From DTWD01 sp963662965 (GTDB taxonomy: Bacteria; Acidobacteriota; Vicinamibacteria; Vicinamibacterales; UBA8438): a DNA stretch of 64,000 bases. Shown one piece after another: positions 34,182 through 43,839 of the stretch (position 1 is its first letter; each line of letters opens with the position of its first letter). Made by a program: the position numbers and the translations under genes. The notes under the pieces were generated by a model, which saw nothing but the letters and a program-made list of their open reading frames with translations, was not told the DNA's origin and did no database searches. Where the stretch lies: NCBI GenBank assembly GCA_963662965.1, contig OY759970.1, positions 2,418,001 to 2,482,000 of the forward strand, given 5' to 3'.

Positions 34182-34858
34182 AAGAGCTTAGAGTTTCCCT
34201 CTCCTCAGACCGCCCTTCACTGTGGGGGATTTTGTGGGGACGTTTCTCCTGATTGTTCGTTTTCCGCTCCAAAAAAGGAACGTCGCAAGAACGCCCACGC
34301 CTACGTGCGTGGCCACTACCTCTCGCATATCGCCATTACGGCGGGGGGACTGGCGCGGGATATGGACAGCGACCCCGACCACGGCGCGCGCCCCGGCCAG
34401 GATGTTGTAGCGCCCGTAGTTCCCCATACGTTCTGCGCGCACCCGCGTACTAACCCCCGTCCCCGTTGCACTACCCGCCAAACAGCGGCAGGGTAAATAT
34501 CTCGCCGCTTCGGCGTTCGGCTGCGTGTCGCTGTGATCGAGGGGAGATATAATCGGGCGTTGTGCTAGGATTTTTTCCGTTACCGCAGCTGCAGTTGTGA
34601 CCGGCACCTGCGGACGTAGCGACTCCGCCTCCCAACATCGCTGAGTTCGACGGTCGTGTCGGCACAGACCACGAGGAGTCGGTGCGCTGTACAGCAGCAC
34701 CGCCTTGACCGGCGCACGCGCAGCGTCCTTAGCCAGGTGCGCATGGAAGACGTCACGATGAATGTGGTTGAGTGGTTGGCACGTTCGGAAATGTCTACCC
34801 GTCTAGTGAGGCGCTTTTGCAACGGCTTATCCTACGGGTCTTGCGTCGGAGGCATGTC
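34182..34858. other. Gene-free stretch at the left end of the island
   Basis: About 680 bp between the att-like repeat and the protease gene. Open frames on both strands here show no signal peptide, family motif or coherent composition. The base composition is lower in GC than the chromosome before the tRNA. It probably holds the protease promoter and perhaps decayed integrase sequence; nothing definite is seen. Confidence 0.4.
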
Positions 34859-36997
34859 ATGAAAGTGTGTCGATTCTCTGCGTTCGTATGGCTGCTGGTT
34901 GCGCTCGGCGCTGGGAACACCAGCGCGCAGGAGTTCTGGTCGTTTGGTGAGAGCCAACCGCCAACAGTAATGGAGCCATCGACCCGAACCTCGATCTCTG
35001 CCGTTGGTCTGGATGCAGTCCGACTGTGGGACGGACACATCCAATCGCTCATTCGTACTGGCGAGCTTCGGACGTCACGCATCGACACAAACACCATGTT
35101 GGCAGGCCATACCCACGAACGCCTGACCCAGCATTACCGTGGCATTCCCATTTATGGCAGTGGTGTGAACCGCGAAATCGTCGACGGCATTGCCGTCAGT
35201 CTTAGTGGCACGGTCCACCATGACATCACCATTGATACGACGCCGACCATCTCGACCGACGACGTGATGGCTCGTCTCGTACCCGCGCACGGGAATATTG
35301 TCCCCGGTTCGTTAGAACTACTCGTCCTGCCCAATCCAGACGACACGTATTCCTTGGCCTACATCGTTGACATCATCGATCTGGACGGCTTTGCGATCGA
35401 TCGCGTGCTCTTGGACGCACATACCGGCGACGTTCTCCGACGCTACGACGCGATCATGACGCAGGAGGGTCACACCGCGCAGGGCCAAGGCACGCAGGGA
35501 GATACCAAAAAGCTCAGCGTGACTCGCCAGCCCACGTGGAATGTTGATCTCGCCCGCGACAGCCTGCGGCCAGCGACTATCGATGTCTACGATATGGGAT
35601 TCGACACTGCCCGAGGCGAGCTTCATTATTTCGATGGAAACTCGTTCGACGACACGGAGCTGGCTTCAACCTCAGCAGGTCGCACCTGGACAGACCAAGG
35701 CGTCGTAGACACCCATGCCTACCTTGGATGGGCGTACGACTATCTCTACGAACAATTTGGTCGTCAAGGCCTCGATGGTCAGAACACCAAGATACAGGCG
35801 ATGATCCATTGGCCAAATCCTGATCTCATGTGGGAGTTCCCATGGATGTTTTGTAACGCCTCGTACAATCCCTTCAACAACTTAATTTGGATCGGTGATG
35901 GTCTACCACTCGATGTGGCGCTCGAAGTATTTGGCATGCCATGCAACCCATTAGCTGGCGCGTTTGATGTCATCACCCATGAACTTGTCCACGGGGTCAC
36001 CGCCACGACTTCTAATCTGATGTATTGGCAAGAATCCGGTGCCCTGGATGAAGCGTTTTCAGACATTCTCGGCGTAAGTGCCGAGTTTTTCCATGCCGCC
36101 AAAGGTAGCGGACTCCCCTATCCAGTCAATTACCAACTGGGGGAAACCATTTCGCCCGGCTCCCCCATGCGCGACATGGCTGACCCGGCTAGCGTGTTCG
36201 GGTGGAACACGTGGGACGGCAATAAATTATTTTCTCTTCCCAATCATTACGCTAGCCGATGGCTCCCAACTGATGATGAATGGCCCACAGATAACGGATG
36301 GGTACACATCAATTCATCCATTGTGAATCACGCGTTCTATTTAGCCGTCGAAAGGGGCACGAATGGGCGGTCGAAGCAGACCGTGAACGGGGTGGGTGCG
36401 AACAATCGTGCCGATATTGAACAAGCGTTTTACCAAGCCTTTACGTACCACTTGACACCAGACTCACAGATGCGAGACGCGCGGTATTGGACGATTGAAC
36501 GAGCACCGACGACGGCCGCCAGGGCAGCCATTTCAGACGCGTGGGATGCCGTCGGACTTCACGGCGATCAAGACGTCTCGGTGTCAGTCAGCGGCACCAG
36601 CGGCGTCCTCGGCATAGACACCACAGGTCACTGGCAAGTCGTAGACCCAGGTAACACCGAGGTGTGCTCCGCAGGGTCGATCGCAATCGAAATCGAAATC
36701 TTGAATAAGAGTCCAAGAACATTCAACGTATCGTCGTTATATTTTGACCAGCACTCCAGTGTTGAGAATCAGCACCTAAGGGACTCCACCATGCCCCCCT
36801 CGCAGTTCCGTTCTTTTTTCGGTACCTCTTCTATTGCGCCGTACTCAGCCGTGGCAACGGGTCTCTGTTGGGTATGGGAGCAACCCGGCATTCATGTATC
36901 ACTTGAACTGGATCTCCACGGGACGCACACCAACGGGACACCAGTCCCGTATTACGCGGGACGATGGCAAACCTTTTACAACGGCTCCGACTACTAG
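34859..36997 (+). CDS. Thermolysin-like (M4 family) secreted metalloprotease
   Basis: 712 residues from ATG 34859 (MKVCRFSAFVWLLVALGAG), with signal peptide ending NTSAQE. An N-terminal FTP/PepSY-like propeptide (about 60-205; LTQHYRGIPIYGSGVNREIV) precedes the catalytic domain. Zinc site: HELVH at 374-378 and Glu398 in GALDEAFSD. The catalytic histidine region is VHINSSIVNHAFYLAV. A beta-rich tail of about 130 residues follows. It is secreted and digests proteins, maturing by propeptide cleavage. The gene is clearly lower in GC than its neighbours, with AT-ending codons common, which points to recent transfer. Confidence 0.9.
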   Translation: MKVCRFSAFVWLLVALGAGNTSAQEFWSFGESQPPTVMEPSTRTSISAVGLDAVRLWDGHIQSLIRTGELRTSRIDTNTMLAGHTHERLTQHYRGIPIYGSGVNREIVDGIAVSLSGTVHHDITIDTTPTISTDDVMARLVPAHGNIVPGSLELLVLPNPDDTYSLAYIVDIIDLDGFAIDRVLLDAHTGDVLRRYDAIMTQEGHTAQGQGTQGDTKKLSVTRQPTWNVDLARDSLRPATIDVYDMGFDTARGELHYFDGNSFDDTELASTSAGRTWTDQGVVDTHAYLGWAYDYLYEQFGRQGLDGQNTKIQAMIHWPNPDLMWEFPWMFCNASYNPFNNLIWIGDGLPLDVALEVFGMPCNPLAGAFDVITHELVHGVTATTSNLMYWQESGALDEAFSDILGVSAEFFHAAKGSGLPYPVNYQLGETISPGSPMRDMADPASVFGWNTWDGNKLFSLPNHYASRWLPTDDEWPTDNGWVHINSSIVNHAFYLAVERGTNGRSKQTVNGVGANNRADIEQAFYQAFTYHLTPDSQMRDARYWTIERAPTTAARAAISDAWDAVGLHGDQDVSVSVSGTSGVLGIDTTGHWQVVDPGNTEVCSAGSIAIEIEILNKSPRTFNVSSLYFDQHSSVENQHLRDSTMPPSQFRSFFGTSSIAPYSAVATGLCWVWEQPGIHVSLELDLHGTHTNGTPVPYYAGRWQTFYNGSDY

Positions 36998-37017
36998 TAG
37001 CTGCAAGGTTTCGCGCG

Positions 37018-37776
37018 ATGACACCAATACAGAACAGCACGCGACGATGGTCTTTATTGGTCGCGATGGTCATCACCGGAGTGACCCCACTGCAAGCGCA
37101 GACGCCGGCTGACCGCGGTTGGGTACACGTGAACGGCGTCTATCAACTGACGAAGGTCACCTTTACCGACACCATCACGTTCACTCAAAACGTTGAGGAC
37201 GGCACGACGGTCACACCGTATACGGCCGGGAGTACTCCGGGTATTGATGTCATGGGCGGGGTCCGACTGTGGCGATATCTCGGAGTCGGTGCGGGGATCA
37301 CCCAGGCAACACAGACTGGCGTGTCAACAACGTCCACAACACGGGTTCCCCATCCGTTCTATTTCAACCGACATCGTACGGCGACCGGACCGACACCGAC
37401 CGATCGCACGGATACGCAAATTAACCTGTACGGCATGGTCGTGGTACCGGCCGGTCGCCGTGTCCGCGTGACGCTATTCGGCGGACCTACATTCTTTCGA
37501 GTGCAGCAGGAACTGGTCACCGCCGTCACCACGACGGACGCCTATCCATTCAACGCAGTCACGTTTCAGAGTTACGCCAAACGTCAACACGATGTGTCGA
37601 CAGTCGGTTTCAATGTCGGCGGTGATGTGAGCGTGTTCTTTTCCGAACACATCGGTGTGGGTGGTATGGCGCGCTATAGCATTGGCACCCTTGCCTATAC
37701 GCCGGCTGCCGGCGACACGTTCACCACTGATGCCGGCGGGTTTCATGTAGGTGGCGGATTACGGGTGAAGTTCTAA
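37018..37776 (+). CDS. Outer-membrane beta-barrel protein of unknown role
   Basis: 252 residues from ATG 37018 (MTPIQNSTRRWSLLVAMVIT), with signal ending PLQAQT. Alternating strands such as GIDVMGGVRLWRYLGVGAGI and VRVTLFGGPTFFRVQQELV, and the C-terminal strand GFHVGGGLRVKF ending in Phe, fit an OmpA/OmpW-size 8-strand barrel. It starts 20 bp after the protease stop and shares its lower GC, so the two were probably acquired together. The frame's earlier ATG at 36964 overlaps the protease and is not preferred. Confidence 0.72.
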   Translation: MTPIQNSTRRWSLLVAMVITGVTPLQAQTPADRGWVHVNGVYQLTKVTFTDTITFTQNVEDGTTVTPYTAGSTPGIDVMGGVRLWRYLGVGAGITQATQTGVSTTSTTRVPHPFYFNRHRTATGPTPTDRTDTQINLYGMVVVPAGRRVRVTLFGGPTFFRVQQELVTAVTTTDAYPFNAVTFQSYAKRQHDVSTVGFNVGGDVSVFFSEHIGVGGMARYSIGTLAYTPAAGDTFTTDAGGFHVGGGLRVKF

Positions 37777-37913
37777 CGTAACGCGAGTCTGTCAACCTCG
37801 AGACGCGCCGGGTGCAGGAACCGTGCCTATTCCCACATTCGTGCAGCCGTAGGGGAGCTACCCCGGATCGACGCCTCTTTCTCGTCCGTGTGTTTTCGCT
37901 GGAGTGCTAACCG

Positions 37914-38711
37914 ATGACCAGTAATGCCCACGCCAGGCCGTCTGGGGACACACCGGAACCGCTGTACGACGTTAACGTCCCGACTCCGACGCACGCCGAG
38001 CTGGCGCGGACCCTGGTGGCACGCCTGACGACTGGCACGTTATGCACGCTGGCCGCCGAACCGGCGGGTTACCCCTATGGCTCGTTCGTGACGGTGGCTT
38101 TCGACGACGGCGCGCCGGTCTTTCTTGTGAGCACGATGGCCGAGCACACGAGGAATCTGCAGCACGACCCCCGGGCGTCGCTGCTGGTGGCCGAGGGGGG
38201 GTCCGCGGACCCGCTCGCGAATGGCCGTGTGACGCTCCTCGGTCCTTGCACGCAGGTCGAGGGAGACGGCGGCACCGCGCGCGCGGCGTTCCTGGCTACA
38301 CACCCGAACGCCGCCTACTACGCCGACTTCCGCGACTTCGCGTTCTGGCAGCTGCGCGTGGAGTCGATCCGGTACATCGGGGGATACGGGCGGATGTCCT
38401 GGGTGGACGCGGCCGACTGGCACGCCGCCGAACCGGATCCACTCGGCCCGTCGGCCGCCGCCATCATCGCTCACATGAACGACGACCACGCCGCCGGAAT
38501 CGTGCTCTACTGCAAGGCGTTCTCGAAGGCGACCGACGTCGCCACCGCCAGCATGACCGGCGTCGACCGGTACGGGTTCGAGATGTCGGTTGCGACCCCC
38601 GAAGGACCGCGGCCGGTCCGGCTGGCGTTCGCCGAGCCGGTCAGCACGCCGGAGGAGGTCCGGGCTGCCCTCGTTGCGATGCTGCAGGACGCCCGGACCA
38701 GGCTCGGTTGA
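37914..38711 (+). CDS. HugZ-like pyridoxamine-phosphate-oxidase-fold protein with DUF2470
   Basis: 265 residues. Residues 25-165 form the split-barrel flavin/heme-binding fold (TTGTLCTLAAEPAGYPYGSF, PVFLVSTMAEHTRNLQHDPR, ASLLVAEG). Residues 185-260 are DUF2470 (IIAHMNDDHAAGIVLYCKAF, MTGVDRYGFEM). This combination is typical of HugZ-type heme-binding or heme-degrading proteins and related flavoproteins; the exact reaction is not certain. It has no signal peptide, so it is cytoplasmic, unlike most genes of the island. Confidence 0.85.
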   Translation: MTSNAHARPSGDTPEPLYDVNVPTPTHAELARTLVARLTTGTLCTLAAEPAGYPYGSFVTVAFDDGAPVFLVSTMAEHTRNLQHDPRASLLVAEGGSADPLANGRVTLLGPCTQVEGDGGTARAAFLATHPNAAYYADFRDFAFWQLRVESIRYIGGYGRMSWVDAADWHAAEPDPLGPSAAAIIAHMNDDHAAGIVLYCKAFSKATDVATASMTGVDRYGFEMSVATPEGPRPVRLAFAEPVSTPEEVRAALVAMLQDARTRLG

Positions 38712-38784
38712 TCAGCCGCTGGAGTCGCGTGCCAGCAGATCGATAGCATGCCTCTGGTCTGCGTCGAGTGTTCGATCACAACTC

Positions 38785-39153
38785 ATGTCTCTGACCGTCG
38801 GTGACCGCCTCGGCCACTACGACGTGACCGTCTTCATCGGCGAGGGGGGGGGGATGGGCCAGGTCTATCGCGTCCGCGACACCAAACTCGACCGGGACGT
38901 GGCACTCAAGGTGCTGCCCGGCTCTGAGGGCCCACTCCAGTTTCTCGGAGCGCGTCCCAACAGAAAACGCACCGCCCGGACGCTTTCCTGCGATACCCTT
39001 TCAACGGAAAGGCGTCCATGCGTTCCTGTGCTGCATGCGCGGCTGGTTGCCTGTATGGAACGGTTCGGTCCTCTCAGGAAAGAAGCGGCGCCGCAGAAAG
39101 TCGAGCGGTCGCTGCGTCCGGTCAGCGAGCCGCCGCTGAAGGATGAGCGGTAG
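38785..39153 (+). pseudogene. N-terminal fragment of a Hanks-type serine/threonine kinase
   Basis: The frame starts MSLTVGDRLGHYDVTVFIGE, with the glycine loop GEGGGMGQVYR and the ATP-anchoring Lys of DVALKVLP, a typical kinase start. The similarity ends near 38927 after about 48 residues; catalytic loop and DFG motif are absent, and the rest is not kinase-like. The glycine loop has one extra Gly from a G10 run. It is a remnant cut off by insertion or deletion upstream of the IS6 element. Confidence 0.6.
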
Positions 39154-39162
39154 TAAAGCTGG

Positions 39163-39363
39163 ATGACACCCCGCAGACGCCTGGTGCGGTGGGTGCTGTG
39201 GCTCGCCGTTGGCGTCTTACTGCTCATGCGATCCGGCACGGGCATCGCCTTTCGGGACGGCGGGCAGTTCATCGCCCCATCGGTGTTCTCAGGAGCCGCC
39301 CTCGTCTGGTTCTTTGTGACCGGGACGATCCTCTGGCGGCGGGTGCGGGGACGCAAGACGTAA
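39163..39363 (+). CDS. Small hypothetical membrane protein
   Basis: 66 residues with two hydrophobic stretches (WVLWLAVGVLLLMRSGTGIA and SGAALVWFFVTGTILW) and basic ends (MTPRRRLVR, RRVRGRKT). No family recognised. It lies in the debris between the kinase fragment and the IS6 element, so it may be a fortuitous frame. From 39364 to 39545 I see nothing. Confidence 0.3.
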   Translation: MTPRRRLVRWVLWLAVGVLLLMRSGTGIAFRDGGQFIAPSVFSGAALVWFFVTGTILWRRVRGRKT

Positions 39364-39545
39364 GCAGAGCGCCATGCCTCGTGCATACGTGGGCCGGCAA
39401 GCGTGAGATCTTCGGCCGAACCCACACACAAAATGAAGGCCGCAGCCAGGATGGTCCGTTCGCAGGGGAGAGGCAAGCGGACTTCTTGTTGGCAGCGACT
39501 CGCGAGAGTGACCGCTAAGGTCGCGGGTCAACCTGGCACTCAACT

Positions 39546-40350
39546 GGCAGTGTCAAGTTGAGGCTGCGGGTGGCAGTGTAGGCCGATGAGCAGCCACGCG
39601 CCGAGCGACCACGGATACCGATTCCCGCCCGCCATCATCAGCCACGCCGTCTGGCTCTACCATCGGTTCTGTCGCAGCGTCCGCGACGCGGAGGACCTCC
39701 TGGTCCAGCGCGGTGTCACCGTCTCCTACGAGACGATTCGCCAATGGTGTCTGATGTTCGGTCCGGCGTATACGCGGAGCCTGCGGCGCCGGCGCGGGCG
39801 GCTGGGCGACACGTGGTATCTGGACGAACTGTTCGTGAACATCCAGGGGCGACAGCAATATCTCTGGCGGGTGGTTGACGAGGACGGCGACATGCTCGAC
39901 ATGCTCGTGCAGTCTCGGCGCAATCGGCGGGCGGCCGTCCGATTCTTTCGCAAAGTGTGGAAAGGGCAAGGCCGCGTACCCCGCCGGCGGATCACCGACC
40001 AACTGCGAAGCTACCCGGCGGCCGCTCGGACCGTGATGCCGTCGGTCGTCCCCGTCACGGATCAGTATGCGAACAACCGCGCCGAAGTCTCGCACCAACC
40101 CACACGCCAACGGGAACGCCAGATGCGGCGGTTCAAGTCAGCCGCCCATCTGCAACGCTTCGCGTCGGTGCATGGCGTGGTGCAGAATCTCTTTCGGGTG
40201 GGGCGGCATCTCTTGAAGTCGGTCCACCACCGCCTCCTTCGCACACGGGCGTGCGTCGAATGGGAGACGGTGACGTGTGCCTGCTGAAAGGACGGTCTGG
40301 ACTCGGCTTTGCCGGGATGAATCGCGCCACGTGGTTAAGTTGACAATGCC
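39546..40350 (+). mobile_element. IS6-family insertion sequence, about 0.8 kb
   Basis: Inverted ends GGCAGTGTCAAGTTGA (39546-39561) and the reverse complement of 40335-40350 (GGCATTGTCAACTTAA) match at 13 of 16 positions, and the length is typical of IS6. The 8-bp flanks ACTCAACT and CTCGGCGT do not match, so no target duplication remains; the element is old or rearranged. Confidence 0.65.
39586..40287 (+). CDS. IS6-family DDE transposase
   Basis: 233 residues. It has the IS6 N-terminus (FPPAIISHAVWLYHRFCRSV, YETIRQWCLMFGP). The DDE residues are D in WYLDELFVNIQG, D in RRITDQLRSYPAA, and E in YANNRAEVSHQPTRQRER followed by MRRFKS. The reading frame is intact. It catalyses replicative transposition. 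It sits within inverted ends at 39546 and 40350. Confidence 0.9.
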   Translation: MSSHAPSDHGYRFPPAIISHAVWLYHRFCRSVRDAEDLLVQRGVTVSYETIRQWCLMFGPAYTRSLRRRRGRLGDTWYLDELFVNIQGRQQYLWRVVDEDGDMLDMLVQSRRNRRAAVRFFRKVWKGQGRVPRRRITDQLRSYPAAARTVMPSVVPVTDQYANNRAEVSHQPTRQRERQMRRFKSAAHLQRFASVHGVVQNLFRVGRHLLKSVHHRLLRTRACVEWETVTCAC

Positions 40351-40400
40351 CTCGGCGTGGAATGTGCGGAATGTCGATGCAAACAGCACCGGCATTCCTG

Positions 40401-42188
40401 CTATTCCGGAAGGGCGAAGATGAACAGGTTGTTGTTGGCGCTCGGGTGCAGCTCAGGCGTCAGCTCCAGAAAGCGGCCGTAGCCGGTGCTGATCGCCACG
40501 TACTGGCGGCCGTCGACCGCGTAGGTGATCGGGAAGCCGGAGACCGGCGAGCCGAGGTTGATCTCCCAGAGGATCTCTCCCGTCCGGTCGTCGAAGGCCC
40601 GAAACCGTCCGTTCACGTCGCCGCCGAAGACGAGCCCGCCGCCGGTCGCGGCCAGCGCCATGGTGGCGGCTCGCTGCTGGTAGTTCCAAACCACCTGGCC
40701 GGTCTCGACCGAGATCGCCTGCACGCTCCCCACGTTATCGGTCCCCGGCGCGATTTCAGGACGCCAGGCGATGGCATAGAGCCGGCGCGCCTCGTCCTGC
40801 TCGTCGGGCTCGGCCATGGCACGCATCCGCGAGCAAACGTTGCGCAGTGGCATGTACATCGTGTTGGTCAGGGGACTGTAGGCGCCGGCCTCCCAGTCCT
40901 TCCCGCCACTGGCGTGCGGACAGACCAGCACCGTCTGCCCGGCCGCGGTGAAGACCAGTTCCGCGTTCTCGGACACCGCCCCCGTCGCGCCGTCGATGCC
41001 GCTGATCACGTTCTGGATAATGGTCGGGGTGGCCCACAGGAACTCGCCGGTCTCCCGGTCCAGGGTGTAGACGACGCCCGTCTTGCCCGGGATGCCGGTC
41101 ACCACGCGGCGCTCCTCGCCCGGGTTCAGCCGCGGATTGATCCAGCTCACCGCGGACGGGTCCGGCCGCACCGCCGTGTCCACCAGCAGGCGCTCGAACG
41201 GGTGGTCAAGGTCCCAACTGTCGTTCAGGTGCTGGTAGTACCAGACGATCTCACCCGTGTCCCCATTCAGGGCCAGCGTCGAATTGTGGTAGAGGTGTGT
41301 CTTGTCGGTGCCGCCGAGCATGTACTTCGGCGCCGGCGACGTGACCGACGTGCCGACGTAGACCAGGTTCAGCGCCGGATCGTAGCTGGGCACCATCCAG
41401 GAGCCGACGTGCGCCCGCTCGTCGAACGGGACGTCTCCCCAGGTCTCGTCACCCGGCTCGCCGGGCGCGGGGATTAGCCGCCGTCGCCACAGCTCCTCGC
41501 CGGTCGCGGCGTCGTGCGCGGTGATGACACAGCCGTTCGGCCCCCCTCGCGGGTCGCAGCTCCGCCCAGAGAACACCTTCCCGCCGGCGACGATAGGCCC
41601 GGAAGTCTGGTTGGCCGGGTTCACCCGGTAATCGAGAATCTCCGTGTCCCAGACCACCTCGCCCGTCTCCGCGTGCAGCGCGAAGATGTGGTCGTCCATG
41701 CTGGTGTCGATGATCAGCTCGCCGTGGATGGCGATGTTACGGTTGGTGTCGATGAGGGTGCCGATCATGTAGTCGCCGAGATCGTCCGGGCGGTCCCGCC
41801 GGTGCTCCCAGATTAGGTCGCCAGTCTCCGCGTCGATGGCCTGGATGATGTCGCGCGGGTTGGGCATGAACATCACGCCGTCGCGAACCAGCGGCGTTCC
41901 CTGCTGGCGGCCCGGCCGGAGCGCACGTGACCAGACCATCCGCAGGTCGCCGACGTTGTCGCGGTTGATCTGATCCAGCGGGCTGTAGCCCCAGCCGTCC
42001 AGCGTACGGCGCCACATCAGCCAGTCGTCGGGACTCGGGTTCTCCAGCTCCGCGTCGGTGACCGGCCGGATGCGGTCCTCCTGCGCGAGGGCCGGCGGCG
42101 CGGCCACGACCGCGATGGCGGCGGCAAGAACGCCGGACGCGATACATGCCAAGCGGAACCGGAACGACCACCGACCGGATGCGAGCAT
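40401..42188 (-). CDS. PQQ-dependent alcohol-dehydrogenase-like quinoprotein, exported
   Basis: 595 residues from ATG 42188 (MLASGRWSFRFRLACIASGV), which follows AGAGGAGGGC as ribosome-binding site; the longer frame upstream has no signal. The signal peptide ends PALAQED. An eight-bladed propeller is indicated by repeated DAETGDLIWE, HAETGEVVWD, DRETGEFLWA and DRTGEILWEI motifs. SPDDWLMWRRTLDGWGYSPL and NPANQTSGPIVAGGKVFSG fit the methanol/ethanol dehydrogenase-like class. It should oxidise alcohols in the periplasm with PQQ. No fused heme domain is present. A phosphotriesterase-like gene lies 240 bp upstream on the same strand. Confidence 0.87.
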   Translation of the reverse strand: MLASGRWSFRFRLACIASGVLAAAIAVVAAPPALAQEDRIRPVTDAELENPSPDDWLMWRRTLDGWGYSPLDQINRDNVGDLRMVWSRALRPGRQQGTPLVRDGVMFMPNPRDIIQAIDAETGDLIWEHRRDRPDDLGDYMIGTLIDTNRNIAIHGELIIDTSMDDHIFALHAETGEVVWDTEILDYRVNPANQTSGPIVAGGKVFSGRSCDPRGGPNGCVITAHDAATGEELWRRRLIPAPGEPGDETWGDVPFDERAHVGSWMVPSYDPALNLVYVGTSVTSPAPKYMLGGTDKTHLYHNSTLALNGDTGEIVWYYQHLNDSWDLDHPFERLLVDTAVRPDPSAVSWINPRLNPGEERRVVTGIPGKTGVVYTLDRETGEFLWATPTIIQNVISGIDGATGAVSENAELVFTAAGQTVLVCPHASGGKDWEAGAYSPLTNTMYMPLRNVCSRMRAMAEPDEQDEARRLYAIAWRPEIAPGTDNVGSVQAISVETGQVVWNYQQRAATMALAATGGGLVFGGDVNGRFRAFDDRTGEILWEINLGSPVSGFPITYAVDGRQYVAISTGYGRFLELTPELHPSANNNLFIFALPE

Positions 42189-42429
42189 GAGCCCTCCTCT
42201 GCGTTGGAGATTCCCAATGATTATGTCACTGCGGAGTCTGCTCCCGCTTGCGCACCGTCGCTCCTGCGGCGCGACGGTGCCGACTCGACGGGTATGGCAA
42301 CCATGACGAATACGAGTTTTTGAACTTTCTAAAGATCTCGGCGGGCTCGGCGCAGAGTAGACGTGTGCTCTGCCTTGCTGCCTTGGGTGGCAGCGATACG
42401 GTGAACGCATCTCGGGCGACCGGCGCGGG

Positions 42430-43545
42430 CTACGTCCGCGGCACAAACGCAAGAAACCGGCGCGGGTTGTCGACCGTCATGGAACGGATCGTCTCATCGT
42501 CCACGCCCGCTTCCCGCAACATCGGCACGAACTGGGTCACCGTCTTCGCGTAGCCTGCGCCACCGTTGCTCTTCAGATGCTCCGCCGACGAAAAGTCGGA
42601 TGCGAGCAGCACGTTGTCGACGTAGCCAGCGTCGAGCATCCCGGTGATCATCTCGACCTTGATGGCGTCGGCCTCCGGGCCTCTGGCGAGTCGATCGAAA
42701 CCGACAAACGCGCCACGAGCCGCCACCGCGGTGTGCACCTCGATCTTGGGATCGGACAGACTGCCCAGGTGACCGATCACGAAGTGCGCGGGGTCGATGC
42801 CCAAGCCTTCCAGGATGTCGAGCTGGGTGAGCGCCTCGCTGCCATTGGCCGTGTGCGTGAAGATCGGAATGCCCGTCTGCAGATGTGCGCGGCCGACTGC
42901 GCCCAGTATCTTTTCTTCGCCCGGTGTCATCTCTGCTGAACTGCCGATCTCGCCAAACGCACCCCAGCGCTCCTCCTGCGCGTCCCGCACGAGCGCCTCA
43001 GCGATCTCCTCCTCATGTTGCTCGGCGATCTCGGGTGGATAGAACGGCTGAATGTAATACCCGCCGCTGGCGATGATGGGGAGACCGGATGCCTGGGACA
43101 GCCGTCGCAGAAAGTCGATGTCGCGGCCCATATCCGCGTGTCCGCCATCGACGATGCATGCTATCCCTTCTTCGGCTGCCGCGCGCACTTCCTCGAGGAT
43201 GAGGTCGAAGTCCTCCATGAAGTAGCTCGGCGGGACTCCCGACAACCGCTGCGCCAGCGCCTCCGGGTTGCCACTCAGCAGCGTTTCCCAGAACGCGACG
43301 TTCAGTGACAGATGCTCGTGAAACAATGTCGCACCAGACCCGAGTGACTCGGGCGGTAGGTCTTCGAGAATTGCCCGGATGATGGCCCCGTCCGGGAAAG
43401 TGACCGAGGCGGCCGGCTGCGAGCCGGCCGCCGGTGACTCCGTGAGAGTCGACTGCGGCGCCTGGCCGCAGCCGACACCGACCCCTAGTGTGCCGATGCC
43501 CAGGAGGTGAAGCACATCGCGCCGAGTGAACGTGTTCGAATGCAT
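42430..43545 (-). CDS. Phosphotriesterase-family metallohydrolase, Tat lipoprotein
   Basis: 371 residues from ATG 43545 (MHSNTFTRRDVLHLLGIGTL); the ATG at 43569 is an alternative. A twin-arginine RRDVL signal ends in a lipobox-like GVGVGC (Cys26). Metal ligands: His76 and His78 (FHEHLS), Glu199 (FGEIGSS) in place of the bridging carbamylated lysine, His231 (FTHTANGS), His259 (IGHLGS) and Asp317 (ASDFSS). The family hydrolyses phosphotriesters, lactones or esters; the Glu variant is typical of the phosphotriesterase-homology/lactonase side. The 294-bp gap to the divergent hydrolase gene at 43840 should hold both promoters. Confidence 0.86.
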   Translation of the reverse strand: MHSNTFTRRDVLHLLGIGTLGVGVGCGQAPQSTLTESPAAGSQPAASVTFPDGAIIRAILEDLPPESLGSGATLFHEHLSLNVAFWETLLSGNPEALAQRLSGVPPSYFMEDFDLILEEVRAAAEEGIACIVDGGHADMGRDIDFLRRLSQASGLPIIASGGYYIQPFYPPEIAEQHEEEIAEALVRDAQEERWGAFGEIGSSAEMTPGEEKILGAVGRAHLQTGIPIFTHTANGSEALTQLDILEGLGIDPAHFVIGHLGSLSDPKIEVHTAVAARGAFVGFDRLARGPEADAIKVEMITGMLDAGYVDNVLLASDFSSAEHLKSNGGAGYAKTVTQFVPMLREAGVDDETIRSMTVDNPRRFLAFVPRT

Positions 43546-43839
43546 GTCCTGACTCTTCCCCAGTTCCAATCGCTAGAGTCACGAGCAGTATGGCAAACTA
43601 CTGGACCCGGATCTGAGCGACCGCCGCAGTTTAGATCGAACACGGTGCGACCCCTCCGCGAGACGCGGTGTGAACAATCTGTGAACAACTCCGTCCCGAC
43701 ACGGGCGACGGCGGCCGGGTGGGCGTCTGGCAGCGTCCGCGTGTAGAGCTCGTGCGACCACGAGACCCGGCCGTGAATCTGACACTGCCCGAGCAGGCTC
43801 GGTATAGTAAGCGCCTGTCGTCCCGCCATAGGAGGACCG

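Noticed and set aside
34188..34700. A 170-residue minus frame beside tRNA-Asn, considered as an integrase remnant
   Set aside because: No tyrosine-recombinase R..HxxR..Y residues are visible and the composition is incoherent; a short tail-like NVPTKSPT stretch is too little.
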